Source: Chloroflexota bacterium (GTDB lineage: Bacteria > Chloroflexota > Dehalococcoidia > UBA2247 > RBG-13-53-26). From it: a stretch of 8,042 bases of DNA. Every line of letters begins with the position of its first letter. Within the stretch, counting starts at the first letter, position 1. The notes under the pieces are model-generated. The model was not told the DNA's origin and did not search any database. It saw only the letters and a program-made list of their open reading frames with translations. Shown one piece after another: positions 1 to 7,298 of this stretch. A program made the translations under genes and the position numbers. Location: contig JAFNFZ010000208.1 of assembly GCA_017885485.1 (NCBI GenBank), forward strand, positions 699-8,740. Reading direction: 5' to 3'.

Positions 1-185
1 GGCTCGTGCTCCGTCAACTCGACGTCGATGTCATGGAGGAGACCGGTCAGCCCCCACTCCCCCTCGTCCTGACCAAGCCTCCGCGCCAGAGCCCTCATAA
101 TGGCTTCGGTGGCCAGCATGTGCTTGATGAGGTTGACATTGCCCACCCTGGCTCGGACAGAGCTGATGGCGACTTCCCGATCCAT
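1..185 (-). CDS. HD-domain phosphohydrolase family protein, N-terminal part (3' end outside window)
   Basis: The first 61 codons are visible and the frame is open to the left edge. The sequence contains NLIKHMLATEAIMRALARRLG (residues 18-38) followed by WGLTGLLHDIDVELTEHE (44-61). This is the pattern of small predicted HD-superfamily hydrolases (COG2316-like): H22 is a likely first metal ligand and H51-D52 the defining HD pair. Family members are usually metal-dependent phosphohydrolases, but the substrate of this group is not established to my knowledge. The ATG at 185 is chosen because GAGGA stands just before it and no other start codon lies near in the same frame; the spacing of the ribosome site is short. 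The gene begins 31 bases after the secF stop and is likely the last visible member of the same transcript. The later metal-ligand Asp of the HD fold lies outside the window. Confidence 0.85.
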   Translation of the reverse strand, partial: MDREVAISSVRARVGNVNLIKHMLATEAIMRALARRLGQDEGEWGLTGLLHDIDVELTEHE

Positions 186-216
186 TTCCTCAACCCACGA
201 GGTTGGCGGCCGTCTC

Positions 217-1128
217 CTAGGCTTTGCTTCTCTGGAGCAGGGGTATTCGAGGGACAAGTCTGGTCCATTCCCCTCTTTCCCAAACCACCAGAAGTTGACT
301 GGCGATGAAGATGGAGCTATAGGTGCCGGCAATGACACCGACCAACAGGGCCACCAGGAAGCCGCGGATGGGGCCACCCACAAAGAGGTACACCGCCAGA
401 ATCCCCAGCACCGTCGTGAAGGAGGTGTTCATCGAGCGCGTCAGGGTCTCGTTGATGCTCAAGTTCACGGTGTTCTCAAGCCCAGGTGCCCTCCCCCTGG
501 CCAGGTTCTCTCGCACCCGGTCCAGGACCACAATGGCATCGTTCACACTGTAGCCGATGACCGCCAGAATGGCGGTAACGAACATGGGGTCGATTTCCCA
601 GTCAAGCGTTCTTCCCAGGACAGAGAAGACTCCCAGCACTAGTCCGATGTTGAACAGCAGGGCAATCACGGCACCCGTGCCGTAGCGGAACGAGCCCGGC
701 ACCTTGCGGAAGGCCCAGGTGATGTAGAGCAGCATGGCCACCGTAGCCACTCCCATGGCAATTGCAGCATTGCGTGTTGTCTCAGAGGCTACTATTGAAG
801 AAACGGAATAGAAATCCTGCACCACCCCCACCTCTTCCAGTTCGCTTCTGACCTGCGTTTCATCCATCTCCCCCATGCGGATGAAGTAGTCGCCATCACT
901 CAATGATTGAAGAGCGGCCCGTTCCTGCCCCAACTCGGCCAGCTTCTCTCTGACCTGATCCGCGGTCAGAGTCTCCCCCTCCCTCGGCCCAAGAGTCACG
1001 GAGATGCCACCCTTGAAGTCTATACCCGCCTTCAGCCCGCCCGGCAGGAACGCCGAAAGAAGACTGGCAACAACGATGACAAGTGAGGCCAGCAGGAACC
1101 ACTTCCTCTTGGCAACTAGGTCAAACAC
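217..1128 (-). CDS. secF: Protein translocase subunit SecF
   Basis: SecF pairs with SecD in the bacterial membrane and assists late steps of Sec-dependent export. The product from GTG 1128 has 303 residues. A first membrane helix (about 10-27) is followed by GIDFKGG (35-41), the SecF signature, and by an external P4 domain (about 42-115). Five further hydrophobic helices lie between about 118 and 285. The conserved VNDAIVVLDRVRENL (195-209) and SINETLTRSMNTS (224-236) motifs are both present, and a basic stretch ends the protein. The start overlaps the secD stop by eight bases, so translation is probably coupled. The TAG at 217-219 is followed after 31 bases by the HD-domain gene. Length is normal for separate SecF proteins, and no key residue is missing. 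Confidence 0.96.
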   Translation of the reverse strand: MFDLVAKRKWFLLASLVIVVASLLSAFLPGGLKAGIDFKGGISVTLGPREGETLTADQVREKLAELGQERAALQSLSDGDYFIRMGEMDETQVRSELEEVGVVQDFYSVSSIVASETTRNAAIAMGVATVAMLLYITWAFRKVPGSFRYGTGAVIALLFNIGLVLGVFSVLGRTLDWEIDPMFVTAILAVIGYSVNDAIVVLDRVRENLARGRAPGLENTVNLSINETLTRSMNTSFTTVLGILAVYLFVGGPIRGFLVALLVGVIAGTYSSIFIASQLLVVWERGEWTRLVPRIPLLQRSKA

Positions 1129-2668
1129 TTCTCCCCTCCACCCCAACCATGAGCGCCCTGCGTGTCATCCTGGCGCCGGCCAGCGCAATCAGAAGGGTTC
1201 GGGTAACCACAATGGCGGTGAACATGCTGGCCGCCACACCGATGAACAGGGTGAGCGCGAAGCCCATCACCGCAGAGCTGGCCACAATGCTGCTGCCAAA
1301 CCAGTAGAGGATGCCACAGGCGATGAAGGTGGTAACGTTGCTGTCTCTGATAGCTGGCCACGCCCGGCTGAAGCCGGTGTCCACAGCCGCCTTGAGGGTC
1401 CGCCCGGCCCGCAGTTCCTCATTCATGCGCTCGAAAATAAGCACGTTGGCATCAACCGCCATGCCCAGGGACACAACAAAGCCGGCCAGTCCGGCCAGGC
1501 TCAGCGTCACCGGGATGGCCTTGTAGATGGCCAGCACCATGGCCAGATAGATCAGGAGGGCCAGACCGGCCACCAATCCAGGCACACGGTAGTAGAGCAT
1601 CATGAACAGTATGATCAGCCCCAGGGCGATTATCCCCGCGAGAAAAGCGTTCTCCGTGAATTGCTCACCGAGGGTGGCTGACACCTCGCTGCTGTAGAGA
1701 GACTTGAGGGGAATCGGCAGAGCACCCGAATCGAGTTGGATGGCCAGTAGCCTGGCCTCCTTCGGGGTGAAGTCTCCTTCAATCACAGCACTGCCGCCGT
1801 ACTCCGACTGTAGAATGGTGGGGCTGGAGATCAGCTCGCTGTCCAGGAAGATGCCTAACGCATTCAAGGGAGATGTCCGCGGGTTAAGGCGTCCTGCGAT
1901 GTCATCGAATATCACCGCCCCTTCGCTGTTCCATCCAATGGCCACGACTACTTTGCTCACGCCGACCTGCGATTGCTGGTACTGGGGCTCCGCCTTCGTC
2001 AGGTAGGCCCCTGTCAGTGGTTCACCCGCATCTCCCACGGCTGGCATCCAAGAGTAAGCTCCCTCCAGATTCGCTTCGAGCGTCCCTCGATCAATGGGGT
2101 CTCCGTTCACATCCACGTACTCCAGGCCTCCGTTCCTCCTCTCCAGAAGAACGACCGGAGGCTGTGACCCGCCGCTGGCGGGGAATGCAAAGATACGGGT
2201 GCCTGCCACGGCACTGTCGTAGAAATCGGTACGGTTGTCGCTGAGATAGTCGCCCAGAGTGGCCGGCGCGCTGCCGCTATTGACTTCCACCTCCCTGAAC
2301 TCCAGGAAGGCAGTCTGCTCAATCAGTGCTTTCGCTTGCTCGAGGTCCGTTATGCCCGGCAACTGGACCACGATGCGGTCATCTCCCTGTCTCTGGATCA
2401 CCGGCTCCACAACGCCGTACCTGTTGATACGGGTCTCAATGGCTTTGGCTACCCCGTCCATCTTGAAGTCCTTCTCATCGGCCGAGACGTTGTCTGAGAA
2501 TTGACCCTGGTAGACCAGGTGGGTCCCGCCCTTGAGGTCCAGGCCCAGGCGGAGCCCAAGATGATCCATATCCCTGCCGAGAGCAGAGCTGCCGCTGGTG
2601 GTCAGCACCCAGATGGAGGTGCCCAGCAGGGCCAGAATCAACAGCAGCAGCCAGCCATTCCTGCTCAT
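1121..2668 (-). CDS. secD: Protein translocase subunit SecD
   Basis: SecD is a membrane partner of SecYEG that uses the proton motive force to help complete protein export. From the ATG at 2668 the product has 515 residues. A first membrane helix (about 5-22) is followed by LRLGLDLKGGTHLVY (about 39-53), the signature of the family. Next comes a large external P1 region (about 55-340) and then five more membrane helices between about 341 and 495. The conserved DANVLIFERMNEE (406-418) and GFSRAWPAIRDSNVTT (432-447) lie in the C-terminal membrane domain. Inside P1, between FLEFREV and LTGAYLTKAEPQ, there is a Gly/Ser/Asp-rich segment of about 85-90 residues, longer than I expect in compact SecD proteins. 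ATGs at 2704 and 2701 would add 12 or 11 basic residues (MMQRRPARKGPR) and cannot be excluded. The stop overlaps the secF start by eight bases, so SecD and SecF are separate chains made together. Confidence 0.96.
   Translation of the reverse strand: MSRNGWLLLLILALLGTSIWVLTTSGSSALGRDMDHLGLRLGLDLKGGTHLVYQGQFSDNVSADEKDFKMDGVAKAIETRINRYGVVEPVIQRQGDDRIVVQLPGITDLEQAKALIEQTAFLEFREVEVNSGSAPATLGDYLSDNRTDFYDSAVAGTRIFAFPASGGSQPPVVLLERRNGGLEYVDVNGDPIDRGTLEANLEGAYSWMPAVGDAGEPLTGAYLTKAEPQYQQSQVGVSKVVVAIGWNSEGAVIFDDIAGRLNPRTSPLNALGIFLDSELISSPTILQSEYGGSAVIEGDFTPKEARLLAIQLDSGALPIPLKSLYSSEVSATLGEQFTENAFLAGIIALGLIILFMMLYYRVPGLVAGLALLIYLAMVLAIYKAIPVTLSLAGLAGFVVSLGMAVDANVLIFERMNEELRAGRTLKAAVDTGFSRAWPAIRDSNVTTFIACGILYWFGSSIVASSAVMGFALTLFIGVAASMFTAIVVTRTLLIALAGARMTRRALMVGVEGRSV
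1135..1139 (-). promoter_or_regulatory. Shine-Dalgarno site deciding the GTG start of secF
   Basis: A perfect GGAGG on the minus strand lies six bases before GTG at 1128. A TTG at 1146 in the same frame would add six residues but would start upstream of this site. From GTG the protein begins MFDLVAKRKWF, the normal SecF opening. Confidence 0.7.
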
Positions 2669-2674
2669 TCTCGG

Positions 2675-2683
2675 CCCCTTCCT
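2675..2683 (-). promoter_or_regulatory. Ribosome binding site favouring the ATG at 2668 for secD
   Basis: The minus strand reads AGGAAGGGG and ends six bases before the ATG at 2668. The upstream in-frame ATGs at 2704 and 2701 have only GGGAG about 15 bases away. The downstream start also places the signal-anchor helix at the very N terminus, as is usual for SecD. Confidence 0.6.
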
Positions 2684-2747
2684 GGCTGGTCGACGCTGCA
2701 TCATGAGGCTACTTGGTTACTCCCGCTTCTATGCTCGTTCATGAGAT

Positions 2748-2762
2748 GACGCAAATCGCGTC
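2748..2762 (-). other. Short inverted repeat between the nucleotidyltransferase gene and secD
   Basis: GACGC (minus strand 2762-2758) and GCGTC (2752-2748) flank a five-base loop, allowing a five-pair, GC-rich hairpin just after the stop codon of the upstream gene. No T run follows, so it is not a convincing intrinsic terminator. It could be a minor pause, RNA-end or operator element, or chance. This gap of about 96 bases holds nothing else clear apart from the weak promoter and the secD ribosome binding site. Confidence 0.3.
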
Positions 2763-2763
2763 T

Positions 2764-2792
2764 ATCATACCACTTTCCCATCCGTTTGTCCC
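2764..2792 (-). promoter_or_regulatory. Weak candidate promoter ahead of secD
   Basis: At the 3' end of the nucleotidyltransferase gene the minus strand has TATGAT (2764-2769), 17 bases after GGGACA (2787-2792). The -10 matches five of six bases and the -35 four of six. It would give a leader of about 90 bases before the secD ATG at 2668. Matches this good occur by chance, so it is only a possibility. Confidence 0.25.
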
Positions 2793-4264
2793 TGCGTCAG
2801 ATAGCTTTGGACGAAGTCTAGAGCCGCTTCCCTGGTGCCGATCTCACCAGCCCCCTGAGCTTCACGCACGGCGTCAAGAACCTCCCCGATCCTGGGGCCG
2901 GGCTTCAGGCCGAAGCTCTTCATTAAGTCATGTCCGTCGATCAGCTTCGGAGGAGACACTATGCTGTTCTCTTCCTCCCGCTGAGTCAATACATACTCCA
3001 CCAATCGGCAGTGCTGCCTCCATTCCTCCACATCCAGATGCGGGCCCTGAGTGGCCAGGCAATCGGCCAGACTGAGAAACATGATGTCAATGCTCACATC
3101 CTCTGTATCCCGGAAGTAACGGTAGATGGCCCGTCGGGTGGGCATGCCTTCGTCACCGCCCATCTGCCACAGTCGAAGGTGGGCCTCTATCATCCTCTGC
3201 ACCATCCGGATCTCTCGGGTGCCAAACCTGAGCCGGCGTAGGATTTCTCCGGCTATCACCGCCCCTTCCTTGGTGTGTCCAAGGAAGCGGGCTCTGCCAT
3301 CCGCTTCCATGGTCTTGGTCTGTGGCTTGGCGATGTCATGAAGAAGCGCGGCCAGCTTTGTCACCACGGCTCTGGTCACCCCGTGGCTCATCTCTTCTGC
3401 GAAACGGCTGTCGGCATAGAGTCGTTGGGGAACATGGAGGACCACGTCATCGTTTGCACGCCTTTTCAGGAGGCGTTCCAGGGCAGTCACTGTCTCTGTC
3501 GAGTGGTGAAACACATCCCAGTGGTGCTCTCTGGGCTGCTCCACTCCCTTGGCAACAGCCAGCTCGGGTATGATGGCTGTCAGCAGCCCCAGGCGGTCCA
3601 GGTAAGCCAGAAATCCGGTCGAGTTGGGGAGAGCCAGTATGCGGCAGAGCTCCTCCCTCACCCTCTCACCGGCGACCTGTTGGATAAGCTGGCTCCGCTT
3701 CCCGAGGAGGCTCTCGCTTTCAGCCTCAATTGAGAAGCCGTACTCCGCAGCCAGCCTCACCGCCCGAATGAGACGGGCCGGGTCGTCCTCAAAGACAGTA
3801 CCGCTGACTACCCTGAGGAGATGTCTATCCAGATCGTCCCTTCCCTGAAAGGGGTCAATCAGCTCAATCGTCTCTGCCATCACCGCTTCTCTCAAATCAA
3901 CTGCCATGGCATCCACAGTGAAGTCACGGCGGGCAAGGTCTGCATCAATACTCTCGTGGATTGTTGAAAGGTCGAAATGCCACCGGATGCCCGTCTCCTG
4001 ATCGCCTTCTGTCAGAATCACCCTGGCTATTCCATTGGTTCTGTCCAGCAGGACGTACTTCCCGTGCAGGGTGTCCGCCAGCCTCTGCCCTACCTCCGGA
4101 GCCGCCGCGACCACAGCGATATCGACATCTCTTGTGGGGCGACCCAGAAGCGCGTCGCGGATGTATCCGCCAACAAGATAGGCCCCGATGCCCTCTCCAA
4201 CAAGAAAGTCAGTTACCTTCCGGAAGACGGAAGGTTCCTCCAGCCCCAGTGAGATCCTGGTCAC
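2765..4264 (-). CDS. cca: CCA tRNA nucleotidyltransferase / poly(A) polymerase family protein with HD domain
   Basis: This is a class II member of the polymerase beta-type nucleotidyltransferase superfamily. Such enzymes add all or part of the 3' CCA end of tRNA, and some relatives are poly(A) polymerases. In the 499-residue product the catalytic head reads YLVGGYIRDALLGRPTRDVDI (starting at residue 29), with metal-binding D46 and D48. The sugar-selecting motif RRDFTVDAMA is at 112-121, and the base-recognition region DDPARLIRAVR is at about 160-170. An HD phosphohydrolase domain follows, with LLHDIAKP (H299, D300) and GHTKEGA. A typical tail, LMKSFGLKPGPRIGEVL and GEIGTREAAL, closes the protein. 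The start is GTG at 4264, overlapping the def stop by four bases. The Shine-Dalgarno match is weak (AGGG three bases upstream), so translational coupling is likely. Sequence cannot distinguish a full CCA-adding enzyme from a CC-adding, A-adding or poly(A) enzyme; the symbol is used at family level. Confidence 0.9.
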   Translation of the reverse strand: MTRISLGLEEPSVFRKVTDFLVGEGIGAYLVGGYIRDALLGRPTRDVDIAVVAAAPEVGQRLADTLHGKYVLLDRTNGIARVILTEGDQETGIRWHFDLSTIHESIDADLARRDFTVDAMAVDLREAVMAETIELIDPFQGRDDLDRHLLRVVSGTVFEDDPARLIRAVRLAAEYGFSIEAESESLLGKRSQLIQQVAGERVREELCRILALPNSTGFLAYLDRLGLLTAIIPELAVAKGVEQPREHHWDVFHHSTETVTALERLLKRRANDDVVLHVPQRLYADSRFAEEMSHGVTRAVVTKLAALLHDIAKPQTKTMEADGRARFLGHTKEGAVIAGEILRRLRFGTREIRMVQRMIEAHLRLWQMGGDEGMPTRRAIYRYFRDTEDVSIDIMFLSLADCLATQGPHLDVEEWRQHCRLVEYVLTQREEENSIVSPPKLIDGHDLMKSFGLKPGPRIGEVLDAVREAQGAGEIGTREAALDFVQSYLTQGQTDGKVV

Positions 4265-4749
4265 AAGCCCTGCTCTTCCTCGGCTTCGATCTCATACAGC
4301 TTGTCGGGGCTTTCGAGGTAATCCAGATAGAGCACCCCGTTCAGGTGATCCAGTTCATGCTCCAGGGCCTGAGCCAGGAGTTCCGTCCCCTTGAGTCGGA
4401 ATTCCTTTCCCTGGCGATCTCGGGCTTTCACCGTCACTGAAACGGATCGCCTGATCTCCCCCCGGTATCCAGGGACGCTGAGGCATCCCTCCACCACGGT
4501 GCGCTCCCCCGACCTTCTGACTATCTCCGGATTGATCATGACGATCGGCTCTTCATCCGGAAGGCCGATCACAGCGATACGCAAAGAGATGCCCACCTGG
4601 GGCGCTGCCAGGCCCACACCATAGACGGCGGGCATGGTCTCCAGCATATCATCTATCAGCTTCTGTATGGAGCCATCCAGGCTGCTGATCCGCTTGGCCC
4701 TGCGGCGCAGCACTGGATCCGGTGCACGACAAATAGTCAGAACAGCCAC
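4261..4749 (-). CDS. def: Peptide deformylase
   Basis: Peptide deformylase is a metalloenzyme that removes the formyl group from the initiator methionine of nascent chains at the ribosome exit. All three catalytic motifs are present: GVGLAAPQVG (residues 44-53), EGCLS (87-91, containing the metal-ligand Cys) and HELDH (131-135, two metal-ligand His and the catalytic Glu). The 162-residue product starting at GTG 4749 begins AVLTICRAPDPVLRRRA, the typical N terminus of short bacterial deformylases. The frame extends upstream to an ATG at 4821, but those 24 residues look unlike any deformylase and overlap a good promoter. The protein ends in a short acidic tail, EAEEEQGL. The TGA stop overlaps the GTG start of the next gene (GTGA). 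The usual partner fmt (methionyl-tRNA formyltransferase) is not adjacent here. Function is very secure. Confidence 0.96.
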   Translation of the reverse strand: MAVLTICRAPDPVLRRRAKRISSLDGSIQKLIDDMLETMPAVYGVGLAAPQVGISLRIAVIGLPDEEPIVMINPEIVRRSGERTVVEGCLSVPGYRGEIRRSVSVTVKARDRQGKEFRLKGTELLAQALEHELDHLNGVLYLDYLESPDKLYEIEAEEEQGL

Positions 4750-4756
4750 TGAAGAA

Positions 4757-4762
4757 CCTCTC
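4757..4762 (-). promoter_or_regulatory. Shine-Dalgarno site deciding the GTG start of def
   Basis: The minus strand reads GAGAGG, seven bases before GTG at 4749. This supports the short 162-residue deformylase. The longer frame opening with ATG at 4821 begins upstream of the -35 element of the predicted promoter, so a transcript from that promoter could not encode it. Confidence 0.65.
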
Positions 4763-4788
4763 GGGGAAACTGTGTCGTTACACGGAGA

Positions 4789-4817
4789 ATTATAGACCTG
4801 CGCTACGCCAGCGGCAA
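4789..4817 (-). promoter_or_regulatory. Probable sigma70-type promoter for def-cca(-secDF)
   Basis: On the minus strand a perfect TATAAT (4789-4794) is preceded, after exactly 17 bases (4795-4811), by TTGCCG (4812-4817), which matches TTGACA at four of six positions. Transcription would start near 4782, leaving a leader of about 33 bases before the GTG start of def. The site lies in the 101-base gap after priA, the second longest spacing in a cluster of mostly touching genes. This is inferred from sequence alone; no activator site or start site is shown. Confidence 0.65.
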
Positions 4818-4850
4818 ACATGGCAGGCCTGCGCCGTGAGGAGGGGTGAT

Positions 4851-7280
4851 CTACAACAGGACAATCGGGTCCACATCAACCACCCAGCCTTGAGGCAAAG
4901 ACAGGTCACCCAACAGACGCGCCGGGGCGGAACCGCGCAGGATGATCTGCCACCGGAATCGGCCACGCAATCGTCCAAAGAACATCGGTGAAGGGCCGAG
5001 CAGATCTACGTCCGCACCCGTAGAATCCCTTCTTTCCGCCAGTTGTTGATGTACCTTCTCGGCCCCGCGTCGGCACGCCTCCGCATTGCTGTGTGTATAG
5101 ACCAGCGAGACCAGCCGACTGAAGGGAGGGTTCTTCAACTGGCGCCGGTAGTTGATCTCCTGACGATAGAACCCGGCATAGTCATGCTTGGCGCCGCACG
5201 CCACGGCGTAGTGCTGGGGGTTGTAGGTCTGCACCACAACCCGTCCAGGGCTTGAGCCACGACCAGCCCTCCCCGCCACCTGGCTTAGAAGCTGAAAGGT
5301 GCGCTCACCGGCACGGATGTCGGGGAGGTGAAGTACGGTGTCGGCCGAGAGTATCCCCACCAGCGTTACCAGAGGCAGGTCCAATCCCTTGGCGATCATC
5401 TGCGTCCCGATAAGGACATCCGCCTCGTGAGCCAGAAAGGAATTCAGAATTCTCTCATGGGCGTTCTTTCCTCTGGTCACATCCCGATCCCAGCGCAGCA
5501 TCCTGGCCCTCGGAAAGACCCGGGCTAATTCGTCAGCCACCCTTTGTGTCCCAATACCCAGGAACCTGATGCGTCGACTGGAACAACTGGGGCAGACAGC
5601 GGGCGTCCTTTTCTTGTAGCCGCACTGGTGACACACCAGCATGTCCTCTACCCCATGAAAGGTCAGCGCCAGATCGCAACGATGACACCTCAAAGCGAAA
5701 CCGCAGTCCCGGCATTGGACGAAGGTGGCCGTCCCCCGACGGTTGAGAAACAGAATGATCTGATCCCCATCAGCCAGGGTTTCGGCCATGGCTTTGCTCA
5801 GCGACCGGCTGAAGATGCTCTTGTTCCCGGCCTTGAGCTCCTCGCGCATATCCACCAGGTCCACCTCAGGAAGAGGCGACTCCCCCCTCGAGGTGATCCG
5901 ATGAGGGAGCTGAAGCAATGTATATCCCCCCGTCTGAGCACGGCGGTAGCTTTCGACGTCAGGCGTGGCACTGCCCAGGATCGTCACTGCACCACTGAGC
6001 CCCGCCAGCTTGAGGGCCACCTCTCGAGCGTGGTAGCGGGGCGATTGCTCCTCCTGCTTGTAGGTCCATTCATGCTCTTCATCAATGACGATAAGGCCCA
6101 GGTCGGGCTGCGGGGCAAAGAGCGCTCCCCTCGGGCCGATGACCACATCAAAAGCCCCATCCCTTATCCTTTGCCACTCATCGAATTGCTCACCCAGAGA
6201 CAGCCGGCTGTGAAGAACAGCTACACGGCCGGGGAAGCGAGCGGCGAAGCGCTGGATGGTCTGAGGGGTGAGCGCTATCTCGGGTACCAGCACTATGCCG
6301 CGCTTGCCCAGAGCTACCGCCTCCGCCAGTGACCGCAGATAGACCTCGGTCTTCCCGCTGCCGGTGACTCCGTGAAGGAGAAACACCGCCGGGCCATTTC
6401 TTCCTGCCGCTCTCAGGCCAGCGCGGATTCGGGCTACCGCCTCTTCCTGTGCTGCGGTAGGGACAGGAGGTACGCTGGATACGAAGACACGGTCCACAAG
6501 AGGATCGCGCCACACATGCACGTCTTCAATGGCAAGGAGACCTTTGGTCTGCAGGGCCCTGGCCGTCGCGGCCACATGCCGGATCTCTCCTTCGGCCTCT
6601 TTGAGGGACACGGGGGTCTCTCTGCGGGCCAGGAATCTGAGGAGCGCAGCCTGTTGCGGCGCCCTCCGCGCCATGCTCTCTGCTTCTCCCAGGGCTTCCT
6701 GAACGTCCACTGCCAAGCGTAGATGGTGCAGGACCTTTGGCTTGACCCTTTCCTTTCCCAGTTCCTGGCTCTTGGTGACCAGCTCCTGGCTGAGGAGCTG
6801 CTTCAGTGCCAGAGCGGCCTCCTTTTTGCCCAGGAGCTTCTCTGCCACCCCTTGAGCCACCTTCCCCTCCCTGTCCAGGAGCGCCACCAACTGCCTTTCT
6901 TCAGGGGTAAGAGAGGCAGCGGATGCATTGGCCCCCGGGGCAGGATGGAAGAAGGTCACCAGCCTTCGCTCGAATCCCGGTGGCAGCATCAGGGCCACCG
7001 CGTCGAAGAGAGGAGAAAGGTAGTAGTCGCTTATCCAGCGCGCGAGTTCGATCTGAACCGGGGAGAGCAGCGGGTGAGGATCAATAAGGCCGACTATCGC
7101 CCTGGTTTCTTCAACCTCAGGATGGTCGGTCAGTTGGAGGACAATGCCCTGGATCACTCTGGGGCCAAAGGGAACCCATACGGCTTGTCCGACAGTAAGA
7201 TTGAGCGAGGGTGGAATATTGTAGCTGAAGGTGCGACGCTGAGCTACCGGCGAGTTGACAGCAACCTCGGCATAACCCAT
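4851..7280 (-). CDS. priA: Primosomal protein N' / replication restart helicase PriA
   Basis: PriA is a 3'-to-5' superfamily 2 DNA helicase that recognises stalled or repaired forks and reloads the replisome. The 809-residue product has the complete architecture. The N-terminal 3'-DNA-binding domain (about 1-105) starts with AEVAVNSPV. A winged-helix region follows (about 120-255). Walker A is GVTGSGKT (304-311), motif II is DEEH (400-403), motif III is GSATP (436-440), motif V is GTQMIAKGLD (625-634) and motif VI is QLLSQVAGRAGR (663-674). The zinc-binding insertion has all eight cysteines: C523, C526, C532, C535, C550, C553, C563 and C566. The C terminus ends with the typical DVDP motif. 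The ATG at 7280 is preceded by AAGGGAG at a short distance and gives the normal N terminus. The length is slightly above the 730-residue E. coli protein and near that of other bacterial homologues. No frameshift or missing catalytic residue is visible. Confidence 0.97.
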   Translation of the reverse strand: MGYAEVAVNSPVAQRRTFSYNIPPSLNLTVGQAVWVPFGPRVIQGIVLQLTDHPEVEETRAIVGLIDPHPLLSPVQIELARWISDYYLSPLFDAVALMLPPGFERRLVTFFHPAPGANASAASLTPEERQLVALLDREGKVAQGVAEKLLGKKEAALALKQLLSQELVTKSQELGKERVKPKVLHHLRLAVDVQEALGEAESMARRAPQQAALLRFLARRETPVSLKEAEGEIRHVAATARALQTKGLLAIEDVHVWRDPLVDRVFVSSVPPVPTAAQEEAVARIRAGLRAAGRNGPAVFLLHGVTGSGKTEVYLRSLAEAVALGKRGIVLVPEIALTPQTIQRFAARFPGRVAVLHSRLSLGEQFDEWQRIRDGAFDVVIGPRGALFAPQPDLGLIVIDEEHEWTYKQEEQSPRYHAREVALKLAGLSGAVTILGSATPDVESYRRAQTGGYTLLQLPHRITSRGESPLPEVDLVDMREELKAGNKSIFSRSLSKAMAETLADGDQIILFLNRRGTATFVQCRDCGFALRCHRCDLALTFHGVEDMLVCHQCGYKKRTPAVCPSCSSRRIRFLGIGTQRVADELARVFPRARMLRWDRDVTRGKNAHERILNSFLAHEADVLIGTQMIAKGLDLPLVTLVGILSADTVLHLPDIRAGERTFQLLSQVAGRAGRGSSPGRVVVQTYNPQHYAVACGAKHDYAGFYRQEINYRRQLKNPPFSRLVSLVYTHSNAEACRRGAEKVHQQLAERRDSTGADVDLLGPSPMFFGRLRGRFRWQIILRGSAPARLLGDLSLPQGWVVDVDPIVLL

Positions 7281-7298
7281 GTCTCCCTTTCCACTCTT

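Noticed and set aside
1004..1681. A 225-codon plus-strand reading frame opposite secF/secD
   Set aside because: The product is dominated by His, Gln, Gly and Arg with no hydrophobic core, the usual look of the antisense of membrane-protein genes.
4750..4821. N-terminal extension of deformylase to ATG 4821
   Set aside because: The extra 24 residues do not resemble deformylases, the ATG lies upstream of the predicted promoter, and the GTG at 4749 has a good ribosome binding site.
4823..4832. Perfect 10-base palindrome GCAGGCCTGC after priA, considered as a terminator
   Set aside because: It has no loop and no following T run on the minus strand, so it cannot act as an intrinsic terminator. 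It lies just upstream of the def promoter and could equally be chance.
5544..6332. A 262-codon plus-strand reading frame opposite priA
   Set aside because: It lies wholly inside priA on the other strand, its translation shows no recognisable domain, and it is rich in residues expected from reading a GC-rich gene backwards. The priA frame has every helicase motif.
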